Shown: positions 9,428 to 18,193 of the stretch, one piece after another
Numbering within the stretch: position 1 is the stretch's first letter
Layout: the number at the start of each line of letters is the position of its first letter
NCBI GenBank assembly: GCA_024742285.1
Contig: JANSYR010000015.1
Coordinates: 106,787-170,786 of the forward strand
Direction of reading: 5' to 3'
Length of the DNA: 64,000 bases
Source of the DNA: a bacterium
GTDB taxonomy: Bacteria > Myxococcota_A > UBA9160 > UBA4427
Translations under genes and position numbers: made by a program
The notes under the pieces: model-generated
The model's database searches: none
The model's input: only the letters and a program-made list of their open reading frames with translations
What the model was told of the DNA's origin: nothing

Positions 9428-10195
9428 ATGAGCCAGATCGACCTCGGCACGCCCTTCCTCGAAGGGCGCCTCGACGACCGCATCCTCCACGTGCGGATCG
9501 CGCGCCCGGAGCGCCGCAACGCCATGACCCTCGACATGTATCGCGGGGTCCGGGACGCGACGATCCTCGCCGACGGCGATCCGGAGATCGACGCGGTCTG
9601 CCTCCGCGGAACCGACGGCTGGTTCTGCGCCGGGGGTGACATGTCGGGCCACCAGGAGGAGAGCGCGGCCCTGACCGAACGGGATCCGACCGTCAACTTC
9701 CCCTTCCGCCACATGGAGCTCTGCCGGAAGATCGTCGTGGCCGCGGTGAACGGCGCCTGCCATGCCGGCGGACTCAACCTGCTCATGCACAGCGACGTCT
9801 CGCTCGCGATGGAGTCCGCCGTCTTCCGCGGCCCCGAGCTCCTCCGCGGCATCCCCGATCCCTACATGAGCGCGCGCCTCGCCGACTTCGTCGGTCTCGG
9901 CAAGGCCAAGTACATGATGTTCACGGCGGCCCTCGTCGAGGCGCGCGAGGCCGAGTCGATGGGCCTCCTCGGAAAGGTCGTCCCCGACGACGACTTCGAG
10001 GACGCCCTCGAGGAGATGCTCGAGCAGATCCGCCTCACGGCGCCCCAGGCACGCTCGATGATCAAGGCGGATCTGAACGACCCGCTCCGACGCCACGACC
10101 ACAACCTGTTCAAGCGGTCCATGATGAACCCGGAGATGGTCGAGGGGATGCGCGCTTTCGTCGAGAAGCGGAAGCCGGACTGGCCGCGGGACTAG
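9428..10195 (+). CDS. Enoyl-CoA hydratase/isomerase family protein
   Basis: A 255-residue crotonase with ARPERRNAMT at the N-terminus, the first oxyanion loop as TDGWFCAGGDMSG and the second as NGACHAGGLNLL. The usual acidic residue positions follow (GPELLRGIPDPYMS), and the C-terminal helix ends FVEKRKPDWP. It probably belongs to the same plus-strand unit as the amidohydrolase and cupin genes upstream. The second loop carries His where many hydratases have Ala, so isomerase or hydrolase activity is equally possible. Confidence 0.88.
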   Translation: MSQIDLGTPFLEGRLDDRILHVRIARPERRNAMTLDMYRGVRDATILADGDPEIDAVCLRGTDGWFCAGGDMSGHQEESAALTERDPTVNFPFRHMELCRKIVVAAVNGACHAGGLNLLMHSDVSLAMESAVFRGPELLRGIPDPYMSARLADFVGLGKAKYMMFTAALVEAREAESMGLLGKVVPDDDFEDALEEMLEQIRLTAPQARSMIKADLNDPLRRHDHNLFKRSMMNPEMVEGMRAFVEKRKPDWPRD

Positions 10196-10225
10196 ACGAC
10201 CGAACGCCCGGTTTCGGGCCTGCGT

Positions 10226-10993
10226 CTACGCCCGCTGCCCGCTCGCCGAGACGCATTCGCCCGTGAGATAGCTGGCGCCGTCCGACGCCAGGAAGACGAC
10301 CACCCCCGCGATCTCACGCGGATCCGCCGGACGGCCCTGGGGTTGGAGCGCCGCCATCGCCTCGAGGTGCTCCGGCGGCGCCGCCTTCTCGAGAAAGGCG
10401 TGCATCGCGAGCGTCGGCATCACCGCATTCACGCGCACCCCCCGCTCCGCCGCTTCCAGCGCGGCGCAGCGCGTGAGCGCGTGCACGCCGGCCTTGGCCG
10501 CGGCGTAGGCCGATTGCCCGCGCTCGGCGCGGTGGCCCGTCACGCTCCCGACGTTCACGATCGCGCCGCCCGAGGAGAGCCTCGGGAGGACGGCCCGCAC
10601 GCAGCGGAAGCAGCCGGTGAGAGAGACGTCGATCACACGCAGCCAGTCCTCGTCACGCATCTCGACCAGATCGCTCGTGAATCCGAGCCCCGCGTTGTGG
10701 ACCGCCACGTCGATCCCGCCCAGCCGGGCCTCGCTCTCCTGATACAGGGCCTCGACCGCCTCGGTGCTCGTCACGTCGCAGGCCACGCCCGCGACGTCCC
10801 CGCCCTCGGCGCGCAGCGTCTCGACCGCCTCGCCGAGTCGGCGCTCGTGGCGGTCCGAGATCACGAGGGAAGCCCCCTCCTCGACGAAGCGGCGGGCGAT
10901 CGCGAAGCCGATCCCGGTCCCCGCCGCGGCGGTGATCACCGCTCGTCGCCCCTCGAGTAGCTGCCGTCCCATCGGCTCAATCATCTCGGGCAT
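10226..10993 (-). CDS. SDR-family oxidoreductase
   Basis: A classical short-chain dehydrogenase of about 255 residues. The nucleotide motif reads TAAAGTGIG rather than TGxxxGIG, and the catalytic residues are Ser150, Tyr163 and Lys167, counted from the start used here. Three candidate ATGs lie at 10993, 10984 and 10972, none with a clear ribosome-binding site; the first is chosen for a full-length N-terminus. It is convergent with the crotonase gene and divergent from the cyclase-family gene, 70 bases away. Confidence 0.83.
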   Translation of the reverse strand: MPEMIEPMGRQLLEGRRAVITAAAGTGIGFAIARRFVEEGASLVISDRHERRLGEAVETLRAEGGDVAGVACDVTSTEAVEALYQESEARLGGIDVAVHNAGLGFTSDLVEMRDEDWLRVIDVSLTGCFRCVRAVLPRLSSGGAIVNVGSVTGHRAERGQSAYAAAKAGVHALTRCAALEAAERGVRVNAVMPTLAMHAFLEKAAPPEHLEAMAALQPQGRPADPREIAGVVVFLASDGASYLTGECVSASGQRA

Positions 10994-11063
10994 GCCACGA
11001 ATGTCAAGCGCGAGCGCGCCGCACGCGCGATGATCCGCGGTCCCGCGCGAGGAGCCCGAGACG

Positions 11064-12083
11064 ATGAGCAAGATCACGATCGACGACGAGATGTACGACA
11101 TCGAAGCGGTCGCCGACGGCGCCTGGGTGCCCGGCCCCTACGGCCCGGACGACCAGCTCGGGACCTACAACGAGGTCACGCCGGAGAAGCGCGCCGCCGC
11201 CTGGTCGCTCCTCGCCGGCGCCGCGCGCCTCCAGACGATCAACCTCGGGGACGTGCTCTTCAACGGCTACCCCGGCTTCGGCGACCGCGACTACCAGCAG
11301 CAGCTCGTGATCGCCGGCTATGCCCCGCCCGAAGGCTACGCCGGGATCGCGAACATCACCGAGCCGATGGGGAGCACCCGCCTCTCCTTCCACGAGGAGC
11401 GCGTCCAGACGACGTACAACATCGCGAGCAAGGTGAACGGTCTCCTCCACTGCGGCGTCGGCGATCTCTTCTACAACGGGTTCCGGGGTCGCGATATCGC
11501 CCGCGACCACGGCACGAGCGATCTCGACGTCGTGAGCTGGGGCGTCCCGCTCGTGACCCGCGGGTTCCTGATCGACGTCGTGGGACTCAAGGCCGAGCGG
11601 GGCGAGGACGTCTTCTCGTCCGAGGGTCGACCGGTCCTCGAGCCCAACTACCGCGTGACCCTCGAGGATCTCGAAGCCGCCGTCCGTCGGCAGGAGCTGC
11701 CCGCCTTCGAGGCCGGCGATGCGATCATGCTCCGGACGGGCTGGAACAACCTCGTGCGTCCCGATCCCGAGAAGTTCCTCTCCGGCTCACCGGGGCCCTG
11801 GCTGCGGGAGACCCGCTGGCTGGCCAGCCATCGACCGGCCCTGCTCGGCATCGACTCCTGGGTCTGGGGCACCGTCGATCCCGACGCGACGAAAGGCTTC
11901 TACAATGCCTGTCACCAGGAGCTGAACATGCGCTTCGGCATCCGGTTCGGCGAGGGCTTCCAGTTCGAGGAGCTCGCCGACGCCGGGGTCGACCGCTTCG
12001 TCCTGAGCCACACGCCCCTGCGCGCCGAAGGCGCGACCTCTTCGTCCGTCCCGGCGCTCGCGATCGCGGCGCTCGGCGACTGA
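11064..12083 (+). CDS. Cyclase-family protein (kynurenine-formamidase-like fold)
   Basis: A 339-residue protein of the cyclase/kynurenine formamidase superfamily, usually metal-dependent hydrolases. In the canonical family the metal site is HxGTHxDxPxH; here the equivalent segment is HCGVGDLFYNG (His129 to Asp134), so only the first His and the Asp are retained. The rest is recognisable: DDQLGTYNEVTP near the N-terminus, GVPLVTRGFLIDV in the middle and GDAIMLRTGW later. It may use another metal set or have lost hydrolase activity. A linked NTF2-like gene follows. Confidence 0.78.
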   Translation: MSKITIDDEMYDIEAVADGAWVPGPYGPDDQLGTYNEVTPEKRAAAWSLLAGAARLQTINLGDVLFNGYPGFGDRDYQQQLVIAGYAPPEGYAGIANITEPMGSTRLSFHEERVQTTYNIASKVNGLLHCGVGDLFYNGFRGRDIARDHGTSDLDVVSWGVPLVTRGFLIDVVGLKAERGEDVFSSEGRPVLEPNYRVTLEDLEAAVRRQELPAFEAGDAIMLRTGWNNLVRPDPEKFLSGSPGPWLRETRWLASHRPALLGIDSWVWGTVDPDATKGFYNACHQELNMRFGIRFGEGFQFEELADAGVDRFVLSHTPLRAEGATSSSVPALAIAALGD

Positions 12084-12109
12084 ACCCGGCCCGAAAGGAA
12101 TCCCGACCG

Positions 12110-12556
12110 ATGTCCGACCCCGAACTTTCCGCCCGCAACAAGGCCACCGTCCTGAAGATGTGGAAGGCCCTGAGCGACTTCGACTTCGACACGCTCAAGA
12201 GCTGTCTCCATCCCGACGTCCACTACGAGGACGTCCCGACCGAGGACGCCGGAGCGAACGGCCCGGAGAACGTCGTCGCCCGACTCTCGGTCGCCTGGGA
12301 TCACATCGATCGGCAGATCCAGACGACCCACCGGATCGCCGCGGACGGCGACGTCGTCTTCCTCGATCACACCGAAGAGTGGATCTTCAAGACCGGCGAG
12401 ACCGTCGTCCACCGCTTCGCCACCATGCACGAGCTGAAAGACGGCAAGATCATCCAGTGGAGCGACTTCTGGGACGTGAACAACTTCGTCGGGCAGTTCC
12501 CCGCGTCGTTCCTGAAGGTGATGGCCGAGAAGCAGGGCTCGGATTTCACGAGCTAG
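12110..12556 (+). CDS. NTF2-like / SnoaL-type protein
   Basis: A 148-residue single-domain alpha+beta-barrel protein resembling limonene-1,2-epoxide hydrolase and SnoaL cyclases. The usual pattern is visible: an N-terminal helix (ATVLKMWKALSDFDFDTLKSCLHPDVHYED), the strand VVFLDHTEEWIF, and the closing FATMHELKDGKIIQWSDFWD. The ATG follows GAAAGGAA at good spacing, 26 bases after the cyclase-family stop. The enzyme could open an epoxide or catalyse a cyclisation. Many relatives have no known reaction. Confidence 0.8.
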   Translation: MSDPELSARNKATVLKMWKALSDFDFDTLKSCLHPDVHYEDVPTEDAGANGPENVVARLSVAWDHIDRQIQTTHRIAADGDVVFLDHTEEWIFKTGETVVHRFATMHELKDGKIIQWSDFWDVNNFVGQFPASFLKVMAEKQGSDFTS

Positions 12557-12641
12557 TCCGTGTCGAGCAGGCCGCGGGGAGAAGGCCGCGAAGGTCCGGT
12601 GCGATCGGCGTCCGCAGCCGAACGCTCATGAATCATCCGGG

Positions 12642-13682
12642 CTAGAGACGGACGCTGGCCGACACGGCGCCGAAGGCCTGTGTCCTGCGCTGGGAGTCGA
12701 ACTCGCGGCTCCGGACGATCCCCGAGAAGCCGAGCTGATACCGGCCGCAGCGGAGCACGAGACCGCCGTGCGCCTCCGCCACGAGGACCCGCCGGTCGAC
12801 GCTCTGACTGCTCCGGGTGGTGTTGCCGTCCAGGAAGATGTTGTGTGCCACCACGCGGACGTGTCCGCCGGCGAACAGGTAGCCCCCGAAGCGCCCGGGT
12901 GTCGCGCGAAGTCCGGTGCCCGTGCCGCTCGGGTGGATCCGAGGCGGTCCGTAGTCTCCGACGATGTCGGTCCCCAGCCGCGCCGTCGCCCCGACGGCCG
13001 CCTGCGTGAGCACGTTGCCCGCGGAGAGCGACACCGAGGGCAGCACGTCGGCGCGGATCCGTCCGCGGGCGACCGGTGCATCGAGACGCCAGATCCGATC
13101 CCACGTGAGGATGACCCCGGGCTCGTTCTTCAGCTGATTGTTCCAGCCCCGCGGCTCCGTCGTGTCGACCAGCTCGTGCACCTTCTTCTGGGCCCACTCG
13201 CCCTGCGCCGCGGGCCCCACGACGCCGGCGTGGATCGAGACCGAATCCACGTGTCGTTCCTGCTCGGCGATGAGTGACACCCCGCCGTAGAGCCAACCCG
13301 CGTACGGGTGCTGATCCGGCAGCGGCGTCGATACGCTGATGTCCTCCGGCGTGAAGAGGCTGTGCCCGAGAAAGAGGCCGAAGCGCGTCTCCGGGGCCGG
13401 CTCCTCCGAGGCGAAGAGGCGGAAGAAACGACGGGGGAGCGCGTCCTCCGCCTGGACCGGAGACACGTACGAGAGCATCAGTCCGTTGGTGTAGTTGAGG
13501 TCCGTGCCCATGAAGACGTCGTTCTCGAAGACGAACGCGATCGAACCGCGGTCGACGGAGTCGGCGTGCACCCGCTGCGGCGCGAAGAAGACGCCCGCAC
13601 AGAGCAGGACGAGCGTGACGCCGACGCGCCACCGGGCGCGATTGGCCCCTTCGTGCCTCGGCCGGCAGACGAACGCAGGCAT
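12642..13682 (-). CDS. LpxR-like outer-membrane lipid A deacylase (DUF2219)
   Basis: A 346-residue protein with a signal peptide (a basic start, then VGVTLVLLCAGVFFA, cleavage near VHA/DS) and a beta-barrel like LpxR, which removes the 3'-acyloxyacyl chain of lipid A. The catalytic region is visible as FVFENDVF followed by YTNGLMLSY, and a His occurs in PDQHPYAGWLYGG, matching the Asn-Asp-His arrangement of LpxR. The protein ends with alternating strands and a terminal Leu, as barrels do. The ATG at 13682 follows a GGAG at 8 bases. It stands alone and implies an LPS-bearing outer membrane. Confidence 0.82.
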   Translation of the reverse strand: MPAFVCRPRHEGANRARWRVGVTLVLLCAGVFFAPQRVHADSVDRGSIAFVFENDVFMGTDLNYTNGLMLSYVSPVQAEDALPRRFFRLFASEEPAPETRFGLFLGHSLFTPEDISVSTPLPDQHPYAGWLYGGVSLIAEQERHVDSVSIHAGVVGPAAQGEWAQKKVHELVDTTEPRGWNNQLKNEPGVILTWDRIWRLDAPVARGRIRADVLPSVSLSAGNVLTQAAVGATARLGTDIVGDYGPPRIHPSGTGTGLRATPGRFGGYLFAGGHVRVVAHNIFLDGNTTRSSQSVDRRVLVAEAHGGLVLRCGRYQLGFSGIVRSREFDSQRRTQAFGAVSASVRL

Positions 13683-13857
13683 CGGAGAGCTCCGCACGGA
13701 ACGGCCGCACCGACGGACCTCGGGGGCGTTCGGGGTAGGACGAGCGGGCGGCAGCATACCCGCCACTCCGAATGGATGCCACGCACGACGAGCGAGCGTT
13801 TCCGGCCGCGATCGATAGAATCGATTCGTTCCTTCCCCTGGCGAAACGAGGACTCCA

Positions 13858-14889
13858 TTGCTCGGCCCCGGACTGATGATCGACGACGAACAGGCGGTGG
13901 ACGGCCCCGCCGGCCCCATCCCGCTCCGCCCCGCCCGCTCGATCCGGCGGACCTCGACGATGGACATGCTCTGGCCGGACGGCCCTGGCGGCCCGCTCGA
14001 GCTTCGCGGACGCGCGCGCGACGCCGCGACCGACGACCCGGGCGCGCCGCCCCGAACGCTTCGCAGCGCCACCCTGGACGCGATCCTCCGCGAGCGCATG
14101 ATCGAAGAGATCGACACCACCCCCGACTTCGAGGGCATCCAGAATCTCGTCGGACAGCGTGGCGGCGGGCATCTTCGCGGCGCTCTCGCGACCCTGGTGC
14201 CGGAGGTCCGCTCCTCCGGCTCGCCGCTCTACCTGCTCCTCGACGACATCTCCGGGACGAGCCTGATCGGCGGCGTCGCCTTCGTTCGGCAGGCGCCCTA
14301 CCGCGAGAGGGTCGCCCAGAGCGGGGAGCGGCGCGGACCCCGTCCCGAAGACATGGAAGGCGTCTGCATCGGCTTCGCCCCCGGCTCGAGCGCGCTCACC
14401 GAGGTGGTCGACCACGTCGGTCCGCCCCGCATGCGCCCGATCGGGGACCTCGTCCATCCCGAGGACCCCCACGGCTGGCACGACCTTCCGGAGATGCCCG
14501 CGATCGGGACGCGCCGCGCGCGCTTCATCGACGTCCGGCTCGAAGACGACCGCATCGAGATCTCCGCCGGCTTCCAGGACTCGACCGGCGATCCGGATCA
14601 CGGCCGGGTCGGGATCCACGAGTACCGGCTCCACGCGACCGCCGACCTTTCGACCGGGCGCCTCGATGGACTCGAGGCGACGCCGCATATCCTTCCCTTC
14701 CGGGAGTGCCCGTCGGCGGTCCAGACGTCGCTCGCGATCCAGGGCGCGCCCCTCGCCGATCTCCGCGACGTCGTGCTCGAACGCCTCGCGAAGACCCGAG
14801 GCTGCACCCACCTGAACGATGCGCTGCGATCCCTCGCCGAGGTCCCGGTCCTGATCGAGGCGCTCTCGGAGGGCGCAACGACGGGATGA
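13858..14889 (+). CDS. DUF2889 domain protein
   Basis: A 343-residue protein carrying the DUF2889 pattern. RRTSTMDMLWPDG in the N-terminal third gives the family's RRxxT start, and GCTHLNDAL near the C-terminus is the family's closing motif. The TTG at 13858 has AGGAC just upstream and is chosen over the ATG at 13876, which lacks a ribosome-binding site. The last codon overlaps the next ATG (ATGA at 14886), coupling it to the aminotransferase-like gene. The function of DUF2889 is not established; members often sit in catabolic clusters such as this one. Confidence 0.75.
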   Translation: MLGPGLMIDDEQAVDGPAGPIPLRPARSIRRTSTMDMLWPDGPGGPLELRGRARDAATDDPGAPPRTLRSATLDAILRERMIEEIDTTPDFEGIQNLVGQRGGGHLRGALATLVPEVRSSGSPLYLLLDDISGTSLIGGVAFVRQAPYRERVAQSGERRGPRPEDMEGVCIGFAPGSSALTEVVDHVGPPRMRPIGDLVHPEDPHGWHDLPEMPAIGTRRARFIDVRLEDDRIEISAGFQDSTGDPDHGRVGIHEYRLHATADLSTGRLDGLEATPHILPFRECPSAVQTSLAIQGAPLADLRDVVLERLAKTRGCTHLNDALRSLAEVPVLIEALSEGATTG

Positions 14890-16100
14890 ATCCCATGAAG
14901 CGATCCCAGGCCCTTCTCGACCGTGCGCGCCGGGTCGTTCCGAACGGCGTCTACGGCCACTACGGCTACTCGGTCACTCCCGAGTCGCCGGTCTTCTTCG
15001 AGACGGCGCATGGCGCGCGCTTCACCGACGTGGACGGGAACGAGTACGTCGACTGGATGTGCGCCTATGGGCCGATGATCCTCGGGTACGACCATCCGGA
15101 GATCGAAGCGGCCGCGGCGGCGCAACGCGCGAAGGGCAACACGGTCAGCCTCGCTGCCCCCGTCATGGTCGAGCTCGCCGAGCGGCTCGTCGACCGGATT
15201 CGAGGCGTCGACTGGGCGCTCTTCGGGAAGAACGGGGCCGACGCGACCGCCCTCGCCGTCATGATCGCGCGCGAGAAGACGGGGCGACGCTTCGTGATCA
15301 AGATCGACGGCGGCTACCACGGCGCCGTCCCCTGGATGCAGGCACCCGGCTCGCCGGGCACGATCGCCGAGGATCAGGCATTCGTGATCAGCGTGCCGTG
15401 GAACGATGCGGAGGCCGTCCAGCGCGCGATCGACGCCTATCCGGACGACGTCGCCTGCTTCATCTCTTCGCCCTATCACCACCCGGTGCTCGAGGACAAC
15501 GTCCTCCCGGCCGAAGGCTACTGGCCTGCGATCGAGCGGATCTGCCGCGCCGCCGGCGTCGCCCTCGTCGTCGACGACGTGCGCGCCGGCTTCCGGATCG
15601 ACCTCGCCGGCTCCCACGCGGCCTACGGTTTCCAGCCCGACCTCGTGTGCTTCGGCAAGGCGCTCGCGAACGGTCACCCGATCTCCGCGTTGACCGGCAC
15701 CGACGACTTTCGTGACGCCGCCCAGGCCACGTACTACACGGGGACCCAGTTCTTCAACGCCGCCCCGATGGCCGCCGCCCTCGCGACCCTCGACGCGCTC
15801 GACGTGACCGACGCGGCGAACCGGATCACCGCGCTCGGGACCCGACTGGGCGAAGGGCTCCGATCGGTCGCGGACGCCCACGACTACGACCTGGTCGTGA
15901 GCGGCATCCCCGGCATGCCCTACTTCTCGAATCGCGGCGAAGGCGGAGGCAAGCGCCATCAGCGCTGGGTCGCCGAGTGCGTGAAGCGCGGCGCCTATCT
16001 CCTCAGCTATCACAACAACTTCGTGTCGGCGGCGCACACGGAAGAGGACATCGACCGGACCTGCGAAATCGCCGACGACGCCTTCGCGGCTCTGGACTGA
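14886..16100 (+). CDS. Class-III aminotransferase / glutamate-1-semialdehyde aminomutase-like enzyme
   Basis: A 404-residue PLP enzyme of aminotransferase fold type I, class III. The PLP lysine is Lys258 in CFGKALANGHP and the cofactor-binding Asp is Asp230 in VVDDVRAGF. The GYHG motif at 143-146 and the YTGTQFFN segment are also typical. Its closest overall look is HemL-like aminomutase/transaminase. The heme-pathway enzyme itself is unlikely given the context (a DUF2889 gene before, a crotonase after); it probably moves an amino group on a catabolic keto acid or aldehyde. Confidence 0.85.
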   Translation: MNPMKRSQALLDRARRVVPNGVYGHYGYSVTPESPVFFETAHGARFTDVDGNEYVDWMCAYGPMILGYDHPEIEAAAAAQRAKGNTVSLAAPVMVELAERLVDRIRGVDWALFGKNGADATALAVMIAREKTGRRFVIKIDGGYHGAVPWMQAPGSPGTIAEDQAFVISVPWNDAEAVQRAIDAYPDDVACFISSPYHHPVLEDNVLPAEGYWPAIERICRAAGVALVVDDVRAGFRIDLAGSHAAYGFQPDLVCFGKALANGHPISALTGTDDFRDAAQATYYTGTQFFNAAPMAAALATLDALDVTDAANRITALGTRLGEGLRSVADAHDYDLVVSGIPGMPYFSNRGEGGGKRHQRWVAECVKRGAYLLSYHNNFVSAAHTEEDIDRTCEIADDAFAALD

Positions 16101-16176
16101 GTCGCCGACCCCGAGTCTCGCTCGTGGAGTTCTGCGTCCCCTACCATGGCTCCGAAACCCAGCCCGGGGAGCGAAC

Positions 16177-16974
16177 ATGAGCAGCCAAGCCGAATCCAGG
16201 ACCGACGTCCTCTACGAAGTCAGCGAGCGCGTCGCCACGATCACCTTCAACTGCCCGGAACGCCAGAACACGATCTCCGGCCCGATGCTCGACGCGCTCG
16301 CGGTGCGCCTCGTCGAGGCCGACGAGGATCCCGACGTCCGAGCCGTGATCATCACGGGCAGCGGCCGCTTCTTCTGCGCCGGACTCGACCTCCGAACCGG
16401 ACTCGTCGGCAGTGGCGACGGAGGGACCGTCACCGACCTCGACCTCCGCAACACGCCGCCGACCGTCCTCCACGCCATGGACACGCCGACCATCGCCGCT
16501 CTGAACGGATCCGCCGCCGGCTACGGCATGGACATGGCGCTCGGCTGCGACATCCGCGTGATGGCGCGCTCCGCGAAGCTCGCGGCGGCCTTCACCGCGC
16601 GAGGAATCGTCCCCGAATCCGGCGGCACCTGGATCCTGCCCCGCCTGATCGGCTGGGCGAAGGCCAGCGAGCTGATCTTCACGGGCAAGACGCTGACCGC
16701 CGAGCAGTGCCTCGAAGAGCAGCTCTGCAACCACGTCGTCGACGACGAGGACTGTCTCAAGACGGCGCGGGAGATCGCCCTGGAGATCGCCAGTCGCGCA
16801 CCGCTGGCCGTGCAGGCCTCGAAGCGGATGATGCGCATGGGCCTCAACGAGACCTTCCCCGACCACGTCCACCACGTCTTCCTCCAGCTGCTCCCGCTCA
16901 TGCGCTCGAAGGACTTCAAGGAAGGCATGAAGGCGTTCATGGAGAAACGACCCGCGGAGTTCCAGGGAAAGTAG
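16177..16974 (+). CDS. Enoyl-CoA hydratase/isomerase family protein
   Basis: A 265-residue crotonase close to typical enoyl-CoA hydratases. The first oxyanion loop is GSGRFFCAGLDL, the second NGSAAGYGMDMALGCD, and the catalytic Glu lies in IVPESGGTWILPR. The C-terminus has FKEGMKAFMEKRPAEFQGK. It begins 77 bases after the aminotransferase-like gene and is followed after 2 bases by the GTG of a lipoprotein gene. Confidence 0.92.
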   Translation: MSSQAESRTDVLYEVSERVATITFNCPERQNTISGPMLDALAVRLVEADEDPDVRAVIITGSGRFFCAGLDLRTGLVGSGDGGTVTDLDLRNTPPTVLHAMDTPTIAALNGSAAGYGMDMALGCDIRVMARSAKLAAAFTARGIVPESGGTWILPRLIGWAKASELIFTGKTLTAEQCLEEQLCNHVVDDEDCLKTAREIALEIASRAPLAVQASKRMMRMGLNETFPDHVHHVFLQLLPLMRSKDFKEGMKAFMEKRPAEFQGK

Positions 16975-16976
16975 CC

Positions 16977-18077
16977 GTGCGCCTCCCCCGGAAGACCGCG
17001 TCGCCGACGCGCGTCCTCGTCTCAGCGATCGTCGCGCTCGGGGTCGGGGTCGCCGCCTGTACCCCGAACGAGCCGCATCGCGCGGCGCCGCCCGACCCTC
17101 TCTTTCGCGTCGAACGTCTCGGGCCGATCCTCACCCCCGAGTCGCATCCCGAGGCGGGGAAGAACATCCAGGGCCCGTCCCTGGTGCGCCTCCCCGACTG
17201 GGTCGACGACGCGCTCGGTCGCTACTACCTCTACTTCGCCGACCACAAGGGCGACTCGATCCGCCTCGCCTACGCGGACGCATTGACGGGTCCCTGGCAG
17301 ATCCATGCGCCCGGCGCCCTCGAGATCGAGGACTCCCACTTCGCCGTCGAGCCGCCGGAGGTCGGCTGGCTCACGCTGCAAGGGGCGCGCTTCATCGCCT
17401 GGGCCCGGGGCATCGAGGTCACCTACTCGATGGAGCGCGAGCTGGCGATGCCCCACATCGCTTCGCCCGACGTTCACGTCGATCACGCGAACCGACGCTT
17501 CGTGATGTACTTCCACGGCCTCGACGACTTCGCCTCCCAATCGACGCGCGCCGCAGTCTCGACGAATGGAGTCGACTTCGAGGCCCGTCCCGAGATCCTC
17601 GGCAGGACGTACCTCCGCGCCTTCGAGCACGACGACACGACCTACGCCCTCGCGATGCCGGGACAGCTCTACCGCGCGGCCGACCCCCTCTCGGGGTTCG
17701 AAGAGGGCCCGCGGCTCTTCGAGCCCGACATGCGACATGCCGCCCTGCTCAGGCGCGACGATCGACTGCACGTGTTCTGGAGTCGGGTCGGCGACGCGCC
17801 GGAGGTGATCCTCCGATCGACGATCGACCTCGCCGACTCCTGGGAGACGTGGGAGAACACCGGAGAATTCGAGGTCCTTCGCCCCGCGTTCGACTGGGAA
17901 GGCGCCGACGCCCCGATCGAGCCGTCGATCCGGAGCGTCGCCGACGGGCACGTGAACCAGCTCCGCGACCCGGCGATCTTCGAGGAGGACGGACGCGTCT
18001 GGCTCCTGTACGCGATCGCCGGCGAGAGCGGGATCGCCCTCGCCGAGCTGCATCTACGGGAAGCAGAAGGCGACTAG
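16977..18077 (+). CDS. Lipoprotein with glycosidase-like five-bladed beta-propeller
   Basis: A 366-residue predicted lipoprotein. The GTG start follows AGGGAAAG within the stop region of the crotonase gene. The leader RVLVSAIVALGVGVAAC ends in a lipobox Cys near residue 28. The mature part has repeated propeller-like strands such as GRYYLYFADHKG, RRFVMYFHG, RLHVFWSRVG and GRVWLLYAIAG, as in GH43/GH32-type folds, with RDPAIFEEDG near the end. Whether it is a glycosidase is uncertain: no full catalytic triad could be assigned. It probably acts at the cell surface or in the periplasm. Confidence 0.72.
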   Translation: MRLPRKTASPTRVLVSAIVALGVGVAACTPNEPHRAAPPDPLFRVERLGPILTPESHPEAGKNIQGPSLVRLPDWVDDALGRYYLYFADHKGDSIRLAYADALTGPWQIHAPGALEIEDSHFAVEPPEVGWLTLQGARFIAWARGIEVTYSMERELAMPHIASPDVHVDHANRRFVMYFHGLDDFASQSTRAAVSTNGVDFEARPEILGRTYLRAFEHDDTTYALAMPGQLYRAADPLSGFEEGPRLFEPDMRHAALLRRDDRLHVFWSRVGDAPEVILRSTIDLADSWETWENTGEFEVLRPAFDWEGADAPIEPSIRSVADGHVNQLRDPAIFEEDGRVWLLYAIAGESGIALAELHLREAEGD

Positions 18078-18193
18078 CAGGTCGCCCCCGTGCCTCGCGG
18101 CGACGGGATCGACCGCCGACCGGGTCATCCGCCCCCCGGCGACGAAGCCGCGGCCAGCGATTACGCTGGAGGGGATCTCAAGGAGGCCTTCCG

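Noticed and set aside
13308..16100. A 930-residue plus-strand frame ending in the aminotransferase-like gene
   Set aside because: Residues before 14886 are Arg/Pro-rich shadow sequence overlapping the DUF2889 gene in another frame. The aminotransferase-like domain starts at the ATG at 14886.
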